A stretch of DNA of 22,238 bases from Flavobacteriales bacterium UBA4660 (GCA_002405435.1 DHLU01000251.1:1-22238), one strand, 5' to 3'. Shown: positions 8,544-15,356, counted from the stretch's first letter. Notes: generated from the sequence alone by a model not told the origin. Numbers and translations are program-made.

Positions 8544-8891
8544 TCAACCGAGTTTTTCCCTGACGCGCACCGGCAACGACGCCTTTACCAGTTCGTAGCT
8601 GTGGAGGGTCCATTCGCGCAGCAGGGCTTCCGTTATGCGGCCTTCGAACCTGACCGTATTCCAGTGCTGTTTGTTCATGTGATAACCGGGAGTTACCTCC
8701 GGATATTGTTCGCGGAGGCTCTGGGCCAGCGTGGGCTCGCATTTCAGGTTGACCCGATCAAAAGGATCAAGGGGGCAGAGGGCGAACATCTTGCTACCTA
8801 CTTTAAAGACCAGCACATCCGGTCCGAAAGGCAACCCTTCTTCCACGCCGGGTTTGGAAAGGCAGAACGTCCTGAAAGTTTCGATGTCCAT
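8544..8891 (-). CDS. MmcQ/YjbR family protein
   Basis: A 115-residue protein of the MmcQ/YjbR family, small cytoplasmic proteins with a cysteine-desulfurase-activator-like (CyaY-like) fold, some reported to bind DNA; no enzymatic role is settled. Family hallmarks are PFGPDVLVFKVGSKMFAL (21-38), DRVNLKCEP (45-53) and GYHMNKQHWNTV (69-80). I chose the ATG at 8891 (MDIETFRTF) rather than one five codons upstream, because the family normally begins right at this helix. A perfect TAnnTTTG box lies 53 bases upstream. The gene stands alone, with about 90 bases on either side. Confidence 0.9.
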   Translation of the reverse strand: MDIETFRTFCLSKPGVEEGLPFGPDVLVFKVGSKMFALCPLDPFDRVNLKCEPTLAQSLREQYPEVTPGYHMNKQHWNTVRFEGRITEALLREWTLHSYELVKASLPVRVREKLG

Positions 8892-8944
8892 GGCAGATAA
8901 CCGCACAACGCGACAAACAGCAGTCGGCTGCGGATTACGGATAG

Positions 8945-8952
8945 CAAAGTTA
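8945..8952 (-). promoter_or_regulatory. Candidate -7 promoter box TAACTTTG for the MmcQ/YjbR gene
   Basis: Reading the - strand, TAACTTTG followed by C is an exact match to the Bacteroidota -7 consensus. It lies 53 bases upstream of the start at 8891. No convincing -33 element was found. Confidence 0.45.
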
Positions 8953-9001
8953 TGGATGGTCAGGGTTGGCCCCTTGCTGCGCAGGGCCGATGGATCGGCG
9001 C

Positions 9002-9937
9002 TCAGTCATAAGCCGCACAGGGCACCTTCGAACGCTCTTCGCCTGAGCAGGCGCGGATACCGATGATGACTTCATGTGTATTGAGGCCGTCAGCGCGGAG
9101 CGGGTTAAGAGTCAGGTCGTAGGCGTAGGCCACGGTAATATACTTGAGAAGGTTGAGTTTCATGAGTCCGGTGAGACCCACGCCGAAACGTCCGCCCAAA
9201 CCGAAGGTGACCCTTTGTTTGTACTCAAGTTGTGCCGTAAAATCAAAATCCGGGTCACTGGCGGAAACAAAATTGACATTGAGGGCCGGCGTGAAAAACC
9301 AGTCTTCATTCATCCTGATGGACCGTCCGGCAGTGAAGTGGAAATGCCTGCGCAGGTCTGGGGTCTGCACACCCAGTCCGGGCACTTCATTTTCATTGAG
9401 GTTCCGGATGGCGATGCCGTAAAAGCGGTCGCCGCGGTAAAGCCAGAGACCGATGTTGATCTTGGGCAATACAAACTTGCTGATAGGCCCCGCGATGGCA
9501 GGGTCGAGGTAGTTTTCCATTATCATGCCCCCATAGTCGACCCGGAATTGCTGGAAGCCCGCGGAAATGCCTGACGCCAGCATGTACCTGCGCGCCACAC
9601 GGGCATGGTAGGCATAGGCTACATGAATGGAGGTATAGCTGAAGGGACCGGTATCATCGCTGTCAACCAGTCCGCCTAGCCCATGGAAGTTCCATTTACC
9701 CGATTTTATTTTGCCATGCAGGTTGGCAAATGCCGTGCGCGGTGACTCAGGAACACCCTTCCATTGTTCGCGGTATCCGAGTTTGAGCTCAAGACACTTG
9801 GTAGTGCCCGCAACAGCCGGATTATAGGCGAAATAATTATAGATGAAGTTGGTGTAATGGGGCAATTGCTGCGCAACAACAGCTGAGCCGCTCAGCATCA
9901 GTAAAAGTATAACCAGGTATTTGCGGCTTGTTGGCAT
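9002..9937 (-). CDS. PorP/SprF-family type IX secretion system protein
   Basis: A 311-residue predicted outer-membrane beta-barrel of the PorP/SprF family. Residues 1-22 are a signal peptide ending in VVAQ. The hallmark near the N-terminus is present: AYNPAVAGTTKCLELKLGYREQW, then an SPRTAFANLHG segment (about residues 37-75). The remainder alternates aromatic and hydrophobic strands. Known members attach to or help export T9SS type B substrates, as SprF does for SprB in Flavobacterium johnsoniae. The start ATG shares one base with the stop of the upstream gene (TGATG), and that gene encodes a type B substrate, so the pair matches the SprB/SprF arrangement. The C-terminal ~20 residues, with two cysteines, look like a short tail beyond the last strand. 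Confidence 0.92.
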   Translation of the reverse strand: MPTSRKYLVILLLMLSGSAVVAQQLPHYTNFIYNYFAYNPAVAGTTKCLELKLGYREQWKGVPESPRTAFANLHGKIKSGKWNFHGLGGLVDSDDTGPFSYTSIHVAYAYHARVARRYMLASGISAGFQQFRVDYGGMIMENYLDPAIAGPISKFVLPKINIGLWLYRGDRFYGIAIRNLNENEVPGLGVQTPDLRRHFHFTAGRSIRMNEDWFFTPALNVNFVSASDPDFDFTAQLEYKQRVTFGLGGRFGVGLTGLMKLNLLKYITVAYAYDLTLNPLRADGLNTHEVIIGIRACSGEERSKVPCAAYD

Positions 9938-10953
9938 CAGTGTATTATAGAAATCGCCCCGGTGATGGGAGGAATGTTAACTTCAGTAGCGTTCAGTTCA
10001 ATTACATAGTAGTAGGCTCCGGTAGGCAGAAACCGGCCACCGTTGGTTCCGTCCCACGGGGTGGTATAGCCTACGGATTTAAAAACACTCTGGCCCCAGC
10101 GTGAATAGACCCTGACGCTGCAGTTTTCAAACATTTCAATGCCTTCCAGCGTCCACACATCGTTGATGCCGTCGCCATTGGGCGAAAATGTGTTGTAAAT
10201 CAGTATGGGCGGCCCCACGATCACCGTGACTGCATCAGTCACCGTACAGCCGGCGACATTGCCCTCAACGACATAGGTTGTGGTCTGCTCAGGAGTAGAA
10301 ACAGGGTTGGGAATGTTGGGGTCGTTGAGCCAGGTTTCCGGAGACCAGGTATAGCTGATCAGCGTATCGCCCGAAATGGGATCCGTCACGACATCCCCGC
10401 CGAGCACCCCGAGTTGCGATGATTCACCCAATGAGATCTGGATCGGATTGACAGAGGCCTGCAGGTCAACGGGCTCGCCGGAGATGGAAATTTCGAAACC
10501 GCATGCGCCGTTGGCGAAGTCCTGGTTTGAGCCCACCACAATGAAGTACTGCGCATTCGCCTGCACGTTTTGCACGGCGATTTCAATAGCCAGTGTATCG
10601 GTAAAGCAACCGGTGGCATTCGACCAGTTGGCCGGATCGCAGGGGTCGGTACCCTGCTGGTATTCAAAGACAATGGCCACAAGCGAGTCGGCTCCGGCAT
10701 CTCCCGGACAGTCAATCGAGGTAATCGAGACGAGCACCTCGCCGGTGGCATCTGCATTGTTGTTGGTCTGAAAAGTGTAAAACGCACTCTGCGTGACGTT
10801 CATGCACTGAAAGGAGAAAGGCGAAGGAACGAGTTGCTCTTCATCGGGAGACGCATCGGCACATACGGTCACGGCATTATTGCACAGCTGGGAGAAAGCC
10901 AGCTGACTGCACAGCAAGAGAGCCGTGATGATTATAGGGCGGAGGAGCATCAT
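9937..10953 (-). CDS. Secreted protein with T9SS type B (gliding-motility-associated) C-terminal domain, partner of PorP/SprF
   Basis: I place the start at the ATG at 10953 (338 residues), just before a clear signal peptide (LLRPIIITALLLCSQLAFSQ). An upstream ATG at 11016 would put 21 residues before the signal and would include the promoter box. The N-terminal half (LCNNAVTVCADASPDEEQ onward, with several cysteines) resembles a PPC-like beta domain. A PKD/Ig-like domain follows (SYTWSPETWL, TTTYVVEGNVAGCTV). The last ~85 residues carry a textbook type B C-terminal domain: FSPNGDGINDVWTLEGIEMF, VRVYSRWGQSVF and WDGTNGGRFLPTGAYYYVIEL. It is translationally coupled to the PorP/SprF gene downstream, its likely dedicated export or anchoring partner. 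The ligand or function is unknown. Confidence 0.92.
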   Translation of the reverse strand: MMLLRPIIITALLLCSQLAFSQLCNNAVTVCADASPDEEQLVPSPFSFQCMNVTQSAFYTFQTNNNADATGEVLVSITSIDCPGDAGADSLVAIVFEYQQGTDPCDPANWSNATGCFTDTLAIEIAVQNVQANAQYFIVVGSNQDFANGACGFEISISGEPVDLQASVNPIQISLGESSQLGVLGGDVVTDPISGDTLISYTWSPETWLNDPNIPNPVSTPEQTTTYVVEGNVAGCTVTDAVTVIVGPPILIYNTFSPNGDGINDVWTLEGIEMFENCSVRVYSRWGQSVFKSVGYTTPWDGTNGGRFLPTGAYYYVIELNATEVNIPPITGAISIIH

Positions 10954-10989
10954 CGTAATTCGGCTGAACTTATACGCTACCCGAAGGCT

Positions 10990-11022
10990 CAAAGTTCCAT
11001 TTTCAGTAAGGGCCATGTCAAA
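10990..11022 (-). promoter_or_regulatory. Candidate promoter with -33 TTTG and -7 GAACTTTG
   Basis: On the - strand, TTTG (11022-11019) is followed after 21 bases by GAACTTTG (10997-10990), one mismatch from TAnnTTTG. The spacing fits the Bacteroidota housekeeping promoter, and it is the only site in the window where I see both elements. It lies 36 bases upstream of the start at 10953 and would drive the secreted protein and PorP/SprF. It also argues against the upstream ATG at 11016. Confidence 0.45.
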
Positions 11023-11171
11023 AATTGGCAGAGAGTATTAAACACTGGCCTGTGGACGCAGGACCGGTGCTTACCGAACTGAAAAACCTTGTTATTGTTG
11101 CGGATCAGGTGGGTAAAACGGCCGGGGCGCATGAGCCGGCGGCGACCCGGCGACCGGAAAATGCCCGCAGA

Positions 11172-11675
11172 TTAATGAAATTCAATGAGTACACTGTTTT
11201 TCTCAACAGCCTTGCCCTTCTGGGCCGGCACCGACCTGATCTTTCCGGAAGCAGGACTTTTGATGACATTTTCCATTTTCATCGCTTCGAGGATCACCAG
11301 CGGGGTATCTTTTTCAACCTCCTGGCCTTCCGCCACCAGCACATCCAGCACAAGACCCGGCATCGGGGCTTTTACCTGAGCGGTACGGGCCTGCCCCGTA
11401 TTTTCCATGCCCAGGGTCCTCAGCAGTTCATCGAACCGGTCTTCAAGGCTGACGCGGAATTTTTTTCCGTTGACGGAGACTTCGAGTTCTTTTTCGCCGT
11501 CCGCTCCGCTGATGCGCTCGACGGTCACTGACCGCCCCCGGTGAATCAGGTGCACTTCACGCGCTGAAACGGTCACAAGGTCAACTGCAACCTCGCGGCC
11601 ATCAAGCCGAACGAGGCCCTGATGAACCCACTCGACCCAAAGGGTCTGTCCGTCCACGTTGGTTTTTAGCTTCAT
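11172..11675 (-). CDS. Biotin carboxyl carrier protein-like subunit (biotin/lipoyl-attachment domain)
   Basis: A 167-residue cytoplasmic protein whose C-terminal ~75 residues form a biotinyl domain. It has the APMPG turn (103-107) and the EAMKMENV motif (130-137), with K133 as the lysine biotinylated by biotin ligase. Residues 1-95 are a beta-rich region (VDGQTLWVEW, EVSVNGKKFRVSLED) like the segment before the biotinyl domain in acyl-CoA or pyruvate carboxylase carrier subunits. Such proteins shuttle CO2 from biotin carboxylase to a carboxyltransferase. Neither partner gene lies in this window, so the carboxylase it serves is unknown; propionyl-CoA/acyl-CoA carboxylase is the usual case in this phylum. 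A -7 box lies 28 bases upstream, and a tandem repeat spans the region above it. Confidence 0.92.
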   Translation of the reverse strand: MKLKTNVDGQTLWVEWVHQGLVRLDGREVAVDLVTVSAREVHLIHRGRSVTVERISGADGEKELEVSVNGKKFRVSLEDRFDELLRTLGMENTGQARTAQVKAPMPGLVLDVLVAEGQEVEKDTPLVILEAMKMENVIKSPASGKIRSVPAQKGKAVEKNSVLIEFH

Positions 11676-11703
11676 GATGTGTAGCGGCTGCTAGACCTGA
11701 CGG

Positions 11704-11711
11704 CGAAAGTA
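11704..11711 (-). promoter_or_regulatory. Candidate -7 promoter box TACTTTCG for the biotin carrier gene
   Basis: On the - strand TACTTTCG matches TAnnTTyG and lies 28 bases upstream of the start at 11675. The expected -33 region falls inside the tandem repeat at 11728-11766. Confidence 0.45.
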
Positions 11712-11727
11712 AGGCGTAATCGCACCC

Positions 11728-11766
11728 CCCGCGGCGTGCAGACACATAACCCGCGGCGTGAGACAC
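11728..11766. repeat. Two-copy direct repeat, 22-bp period, upstream of the biotin carrier promoter
   Basis: Two near-identical copies occur: CCCGCGGCGTGCAGACAC (11728-11745) and CCCGCGGCGTGAGACAC (11750-11766), differing by one inserted base. Their starts are 22 bases apart, about two helical turns. Each contains the palindrome CCGCGG. On the - strand they lie just above the candidate -7 box, where an activator or repressor could bind. They also lie directly 3' of terC. Confidence 0.75.
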
Positions 11767-11798
11767 TCCGACCACCCGCCCCCGGAAGGCAGTCTTGT

Positions 11799-12497
11799 TC
11801 AGGCACGGGGGACTTTTACGGTTTTCATCTGAATAAAATCCACCAGGAAGGCAAAGGCCATCGAGAAGTAGATATACCCTTTCGGGATTTTGAAGTTGAG
11901 TCCTTCTGCCAGCAGTGCCACCCCGATCATCATCAGGAAACACAACGCCAGAATCTTGAAGGAGGGGTGCTTCCTGATAAACTCGCTGATGGGCCTGGAG
12001 GCAACCAGTATAATGATCACCGTGATGATAACGGCCGTGTACATGATCCACAGCTCCTGCACCATGCCCACGGCCGTGATGATGGAGTCAATGGAAAAAA
12101 CCAGGTCGAGAATTACCACTTCAGTCAGCAACCGGCCGAATGAAATAACCTTGGGCACGGGCGGAGACTCCTCAGCAGCAATTTCGGATTTGTGGTAGAT
12201 TTCCTTGGTGCTCTTATAGATAAGAAACAGCCCTCCTGCCAGCAGAATCAGGCCCTTGCCGGTGAAGTCGGTTTCCATGACGCTAAACAGCACCTGGTCG
12301 AGTTTCAGAATCCATGAAATAAAGGCCAGCAGGCACAGACGCATAATCACGGCAATACCAATACCCCAGTAGCGCAGTTTGTTGCGCTGGTTTTCGGGCA
12401 GCTTGTCGGCGAGTATGGAAATAAAGATGATGTTGTCAATGCCCAGAATCACTTCAAGTGCGATGAGTGAGACCAGCGGAACGAGTATGTCAGTCAT
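11799..12497 (-). CDS. TerC-family integral membrane protein
   Basis: A 232-residue inner-membrane protein of the TerC/YjbE family, with about seven predicted spans (roughly 5-29, 43-63, 82-96, 123-145, 150-168, 184-200, 207-222). The two inverted-repeat signature motifs are present, each with an intramembrane acidic residue: EVILGIDNIIF (15-25) and DLVFSIDSIITAV (131-143). Characterised relatives are implicated in manganese export or metal loading of exported enzymes, or are linked with tellurite resistance; which applies here is not shown. It stands alone with no other tellurite genes nearby, so a metal-homeostasis role is likelier than tellurite resistance (inference). An inverted repeat lies in its presumed leader. 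Confidence 0.93.
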   Translation of the reverse strand: MTDILVPLVSLIALEVILGIDNIIFISILADKLPENQRNKLRYWGIGIAVIMRLCLLAFISWILKLDQVLFSVMETDFTGKGLILLAGGLFLIYKSTKEIYHKSEIAAEESPPVPKVISFGRLLTEVVILDLVFSIDSIITAVGMVQELWIMYTAVIITVIIILVASRPISEFIRKHPSFKILALCFLMMIGVALLAEGLNFKIPKGYIYFSMAFAFLVDFIQMKTVKVPRA

Positions 12498-12516
12498 ATC
12501 AATGGGTTATGTGCAT

Positions 12517-12538
12517 CCGGTTTTTTCCGTAAAACCGG
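12517..12538. repeat. Perfect 8-bp inverted repeat upstream of terC
   Basis: CCGGTTTT (12517-12524) and AAAACCGG (12531-12538) are perfect inverted copies around a six-base loop. The element sits 19 bases upstream of the terC start, between it and the stop of the preceding - strand gene. No T-run follows on either strand, so it is not a standard terminator. It could be an operator, a leader hairpin, or a weak terminator for the upstream lipoprotein gene. Confidence 0.5.
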
Positions 12539-12551
12539 CAGGTTAAGGCGG

Positions 12552-12559
12552 GAAATGTA
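12552..12559 (-). promoter_or_regulatory. Weak candidate -7 box TACATTTC for terC
   Basis: On the - strand TACATTTC differs from TAnnTTTG only at the last base. It lies 54 bases upstream of the terC start; if used, the inverted repeat at 12517-12538 would be transcribed in the leader. Confidence 0.25.
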
Positions 12560-12593
12560 CGCATGCGCGTGCTGATCCTTCATGAACCCGCAA

Positions 12594-13319
12594 TCAGTTC
12601 AGGGCTACACCCACGATAAAACCCAGCCACGGTTTGCCGGTATATATCCAAACGTCTCGGTCTGAATTCATCAGGTGGTCATAGCCCGCTGCCAGTCCGA
12701 AGCTGGCTACATCCGACTCGATGAAGGCGGCCACTCCGGCCTGAACAATCATGCCGCTGTATTCAACCTCGCGCCGGTCGCGCGTGGTGAAAGGTGTTAC
12801 CGGGGTCGTACCCGGTCCTGCAAACACGCCGATGTCGTATCCACGGCTTCGGATCCGGTTGGAGGGCTTGCCAAGTGGGTCGCGGCTGCTGCTGAGGATA
12901 TAGCGGTCGAACCGCCAGCCGGCATAGAAGGCGAGGTTGAAATCTGCCGTGAGCTGTGGCTGCATTCCGGAGGCGCCGGGCCGGTATTTCAGAAGAATGG
13001 AAGTGGCGTCGAGATCGAGGCTGCGTTTGCTCAGCCTGACCTCGCGCAGCACGGCGCTGTCGGGAATGGCCGGATAGAGGGTCAGCACAGCAGTGCTGTC
13101 GGGTGTTTTACCGGTGGACGGGTATACGGCGAGCGCTTCCTCACGCACATCTACATAGACCTTCTGGCCAATCTCACCGGGCATGCCCAGCCGGTAGTAA
13201 CCACTGTTGAGGCCGTGAACGGAGGCCTGTTCGAGGGTGCGGCAGGATGACAATAACCCCAGTGCAAGGGCCACGGAGAAAAAGGCCCGGCCGGGCGATG
13301 TCAGCAGGATGAATTTCAT
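12594..13319 (-). CDS. Predicted lipoprotein of unknown function
   Basis: The start at the ATG at 13319 gives 241 residues beginning with a lipoprotein signal, LTSPGRAFFSVALALGLLSSC, with C26 as the lipidated cysteine. A longer frame upstream would run through the divergent promoter region and is unlikely. After the signal come a segment with GYYRLGMPGEIGQKVYVDV and an acidic beta-rich middle. The C-terminal half (LTADFNLAFYAGWRFDRYIL, AFIESDVASFGLAAGYDHLM, KPWLGFIVGVALN) has alternating hydrophobic/polar strands ending in an asparagine, suggesting a small outer-membrane barrel or barrel-associated lipoprotein. I do not recognise the family. It is divergent from hemW across a 90-base gap containing a palindrome. 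Confidence 0.75.
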   Translation of the reverse strand: MKFILLTSPGRAFFSVALALGLLSSCRTLEQASVHGLNSGYYRLGMPGEIGQKVYVDVREEALAVYPSTGKTPDSTAVLTLYPAIPDSAVLREVRLSKRSLDLDATSILLKYRPGASGMQPQLTADFNLAFYAGWRFDRYILSSSRDPLGKPSNRIRSRGYDIGVFAGPGTTPVTPFTTRDRREVEYSGMIVQAGVAAFIESDVASFGLAAGYDHLMNSDRDVWIYTGKPWLGFIVGVALN

Positions 13320-13327
13320 GGTCAGTG

Positions 13328-13335
13328 CAATAATA
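13328..13335 (-). promoter_or_regulatory. Weak candidate -7 box TATTATTG for the lipoprotein gene
   Basis: On the - strand TATTATTG differs from TAnnTTTG by one base and lies eight bases upstream of the ATG at 13319. The short distance would give an almost leaderless mRNA. Low confidence. Confidence 0.25.
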
Positions 13336-13353
13336 GCGGCAAACGGCTGGGGA

Positions 13354-13367
13354 AGCCCCCTGGGGCT
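13354..13367. repeat. Palindrome in the lipoprotein/hemW divergent intergenic region
   Basis: AGCCCC (13354-13359) and GGGGCT (13362-13367) are perfect inverted copies around CT. The element lies near the middle of the 90-base gap between divergent start codons, a typical place for an operator acting on both genes. Confidence 0.45.
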
Positions 13368-13397
13368 GCGCGCACCTGCATCGCGGGTTTCAGACAC

Positions 13398-13405
13398 TAC
13401 CTTCG
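13398..13405 (+). promoter_or_regulatory. Candidate -7 box TACCTTCG four bases before the hemW start
   Basis: TACCTTCG matches TAnnTTyG and ends four bases before the ATG at 13410. With the usual spacing from a -7 box, transcription would begin at or next to the A of the start codon, giving a leaderless or nearly leaderless mRNA. No -33 element is obvious. Confidence 0.4.
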
Positions 13406-13409
13406 CTGC

Positions 13410-14540
13410 ATGGCAGGCATTTACATCCATATCCCTTTTTGCAAGGTGGCCTGCCATTATTGTGATTTTCATTTTTCCACCTCGTCGGCCGGTATGGATG
13501 CCGTGCTGAAAGCCATTCACAGCGAAATGCACCTGAGGTCATCGTACCTCGCCGGCAGCGAGGTCAATACGGTCTATTTCGGCGGAGGAACACCCAGCGT
13601 GGTCGGTACTGATGCCATAGCGCGTTTGCTCGACGCTGTTCGGAATCGGTTCGTACTGGCCCATCCCGAAATTACGTTGGAAGCCAACCCCGATGACATT
13701 AGTCCTGCAGTGGTGCGGCAATGGCTGGCTGCAGGCGTCAACCGGGTGAGCATAGGCATCCAAAGTTTTTACGAGCCCGATCTTCGGTGGCTCAACCGGT
13801 CACACTCGGCATCCCAGGCCGATGCCGCCGTAAAAACCTGTCAGGATACAGGCATCGAAAACATCACCATTGACCTTATCTACGGCATCCCTGTATCGCC
13901 GGAAGGGCAATGGGAAAAGAACATACAAACGGCCCTCGGCCTGGAGGTACCCCATATCAGCGCCTATTGCCTCACCATTGAGGAAAAGACAGTGTTTGGT
14001 CACCGCAGGCGCAAGGGTGAATTGCGACCGCAGCCGGACGACCAGAGTGCAGCCCAGTTTATGATGCTCCTGGAAAGGTTGGCCGCAGAGGGTCTGATGT
14101 GTTACGAGGTCTCGAACTTCGCGCGTCCGGGATTTGAAAGCAGGCACAACAGTGCCTACTGGAGTGGCCAACCCTACCTGGGTCTGGGTCCTTCAGCACA
14201 CAGCTACAACGGTGAGTCGAGGCAGTGGAATGTGTCAAACAACCACGTCTATGCCAGGGAAATCTCCGCGGGCAAGGTCCCTTTCACCCTCGAACAGCTC
14301 GAGGGCTATACGCTCTACAACGAGTACGTCATGATGGGGCTGCGCACCAGAGAGGGTATTCGCCCGGCGGAGATCACCGCGCGGTGGGGCATTGCATTCG
14401 AAGAAGAGTTTTCCCGCGAAATAGAAGACCTTCGTGCATGCGGCGACCTCGAAGCAACCGAAGATGTATATAAATTGACGGTTTCCGGACTGCTCAAAGC
14501 GGACCGGATAGCCGCTGGATTTTTTAAACTGACGGCATGA
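13410..14540 (+). CDS. hemW: Radical SAM haem chaperone HemW
   Basis: HemW binds a 4Fe-4S cluster, S-adenosylmethionine and haem, and delivers haem to respiratory proteins. It was formerly annotated as oxygen-independent coproporphyrinogen III oxidase. The 376-residue protein has the radical-SAM motif C11-x3-C15-x2-C18 (PFCKVACHYCDF). The residue after the third cysteine is D and not a C-terminal C pair, which favours HemW over HemN. Other marks are YFGGGTPS (56-63), the VNRVSIGIQSF strand (about 110-120) and a C-terminal winged-helix HemW domain including YNEYVMMGLRT. The start is an ATG right behind a candidate -7 box. Its TGA overlaps the ATG of the cyclase-family gene, so the two are translationally coupled. 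Confidence 0.95.
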   Translation: MAGIYIHIPFCKVACHYCDFHFSTSSAGMDAVLKAIHSEMHLRSSYLAGSEVNTVYFGGGTPSVVGTDAIARLLDAVRNRFVLAHPEITLEANPDDISPAVVRQWLAAGVNRVSIGIQSFYEPDLRWLNRSHSASQADAAVKTCQDTGIENITIDLIYGIPVSPEGQWEKNIQTALGLEVPHISAYCLTIEEKTVFGHRRRKGELRPQPDDQSAAQFMMLLERLAAEGLMCYEVSNFARPGFESRHNSAYWSGQPYLGLGPSAHSYNGESRQWNVSNNHVYAREISAGKVPFTLEQLEGYTLYNEYVMMGLRTREGIRPAEITARWGIAFEEEFSREIEDLRACGDLEATEDVYKLTVSGLLKADRIAAGFFKLTA

Positions 14541-15280
14541 AAATTACCCTTACGGTCGGAACAGAGCGGTTCACGGCGGACCTGGAAAACGGCACAGACC
14601 TCAGTATTCCCGTCGGACCTGTAGGCCCGCGCGCATGGTACGTGGGCCCGCCTTCCATTGCACCGGTAATCAACCGGCATTTTACCGGAAGTGTGGCCCT
14701 GGGCGGATCGGTCAATTTTTACAACATCAGCTTTAATCCGCACGGCCACGGCACCCATACGGAAAGCCTGGGGCATATAGCGCGCGGCCACGCGTCGGTG
14801 AACGAATGCCTCACGCGGCACTTTTTTGTTGCCCAGTTGCTCACCCTTCGGCCCGAGGCGCAACATGACGGAGACCAGGTAATAACGGAAACACAGTTGG
14901 CTGACCGCCTCTCGCCCGGCGCGGAGGCCCTGATGCTGCGCACCTTGCCGAACCTGCCGGAGAAGAAAACAAAGGATTATTCCAACACCAATTTTCCCTA
15001 CATCCACCGCAACGCAATGTCGCGCATCGTGCAGCACGGCATACGGCACTTGCTGGTAGACCTGCCATCGGTAGACAGGGAAGAAGACGGCGGCCGCCTG
15101 CTGGCACACCATGTATTCTGGGGTTTTCCGGATGCGCTGCGCACGGACGCCACCATCACCGAATTTATTTATGCGCCCGATACCCTGGAAGACGGCCTTT
15201 ACCTGCTCAACCTTCAGGTAGCCCCCTTCGTCAACGATGCGGCCCCTTCGCGGCCTGTAGTGTACAGGTTACAGCGCTGA
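14537..15280 (+). CDS. Cyclase-family (kynurenine formamidase-like) metal-dependent hydrolase
   Basis: A 247-residue cytoplasmic protein of the cyclase superfamily, which includes kynurenine formamidase (KynB) and polyketide-cyclase-like enzymes. The diagnostic metal-binding stretch is seen as NPHGHGTHTESLGH (67-80). Classical KynB has HxGTHxDxPxH; here the first histidine is displaced, D is replaced by E76 and P by L78. H74 and H80 are retained. The substrate is therefore uncertain, and assignment as a formamidase would be premature. The C-terminal part (LLVDLPSVDREEDGG, HVFWGF, APFVNDAAPSRPVVY) fits the family. It begins in an ATGA overlap with hemW. Confidence 0.85.
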   Translation: MKITLTVGTERFTADLENGTDLSIPVGPVGPRAWYVGPPSIAPVINRHFTGSVALGGSVNFYNISFNPHGHGTHTESLGHIARGHASVNECLTRHFFVAQLLTLRPEAQHDGDQVITETQLADRLSPGAEALMLRTLPNLPEKKTKDYSNTNFPYIHRNAMSRIVQHGIRHLLVDLPSVDREEDGGRLLAHHVFWGFPDALRTDATITEFIYAPDTLEDGLYLLNLQVAPFVNDAAPSRPVVYRLQR

Positions 15281-15356
15281 ACAGACCGGTAATGACGTAG
15301 GCCCGCGCGGCTGCACAAATTCGAAATACCCGCTGCAGGATCGCGGCCAGACGGCA

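Noticed and set aside
9937..11016. Upstream ATG at 11016 for the type B substrate
   Set aside because: It adds 21 residues before a strong signal peptide and includes the likely -7 box, so the ATG at 10953 is preferred.
12498..12593. yybP-ykoY-type manganese riboswitch upstream of terC
   Set aside because: The gap is under 100 bases and holds only one simple hairpin; the conserved internal loops of that riboswitch are not present.
12594..13532. A longer N-terminus for the lipoprotein gene starting at 13532
   Set aside because: It would overlap the hemW start and the divergent promoter region and would bury the lipoprotein signal 71 residues inside the protein.
14315..15112. A 265-codon - strand frame across the hemW/cyclase junction
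   Set aside because: It mirrors conserved codons of both genes and contains no motif; treated as a GC-rich shadow frame.
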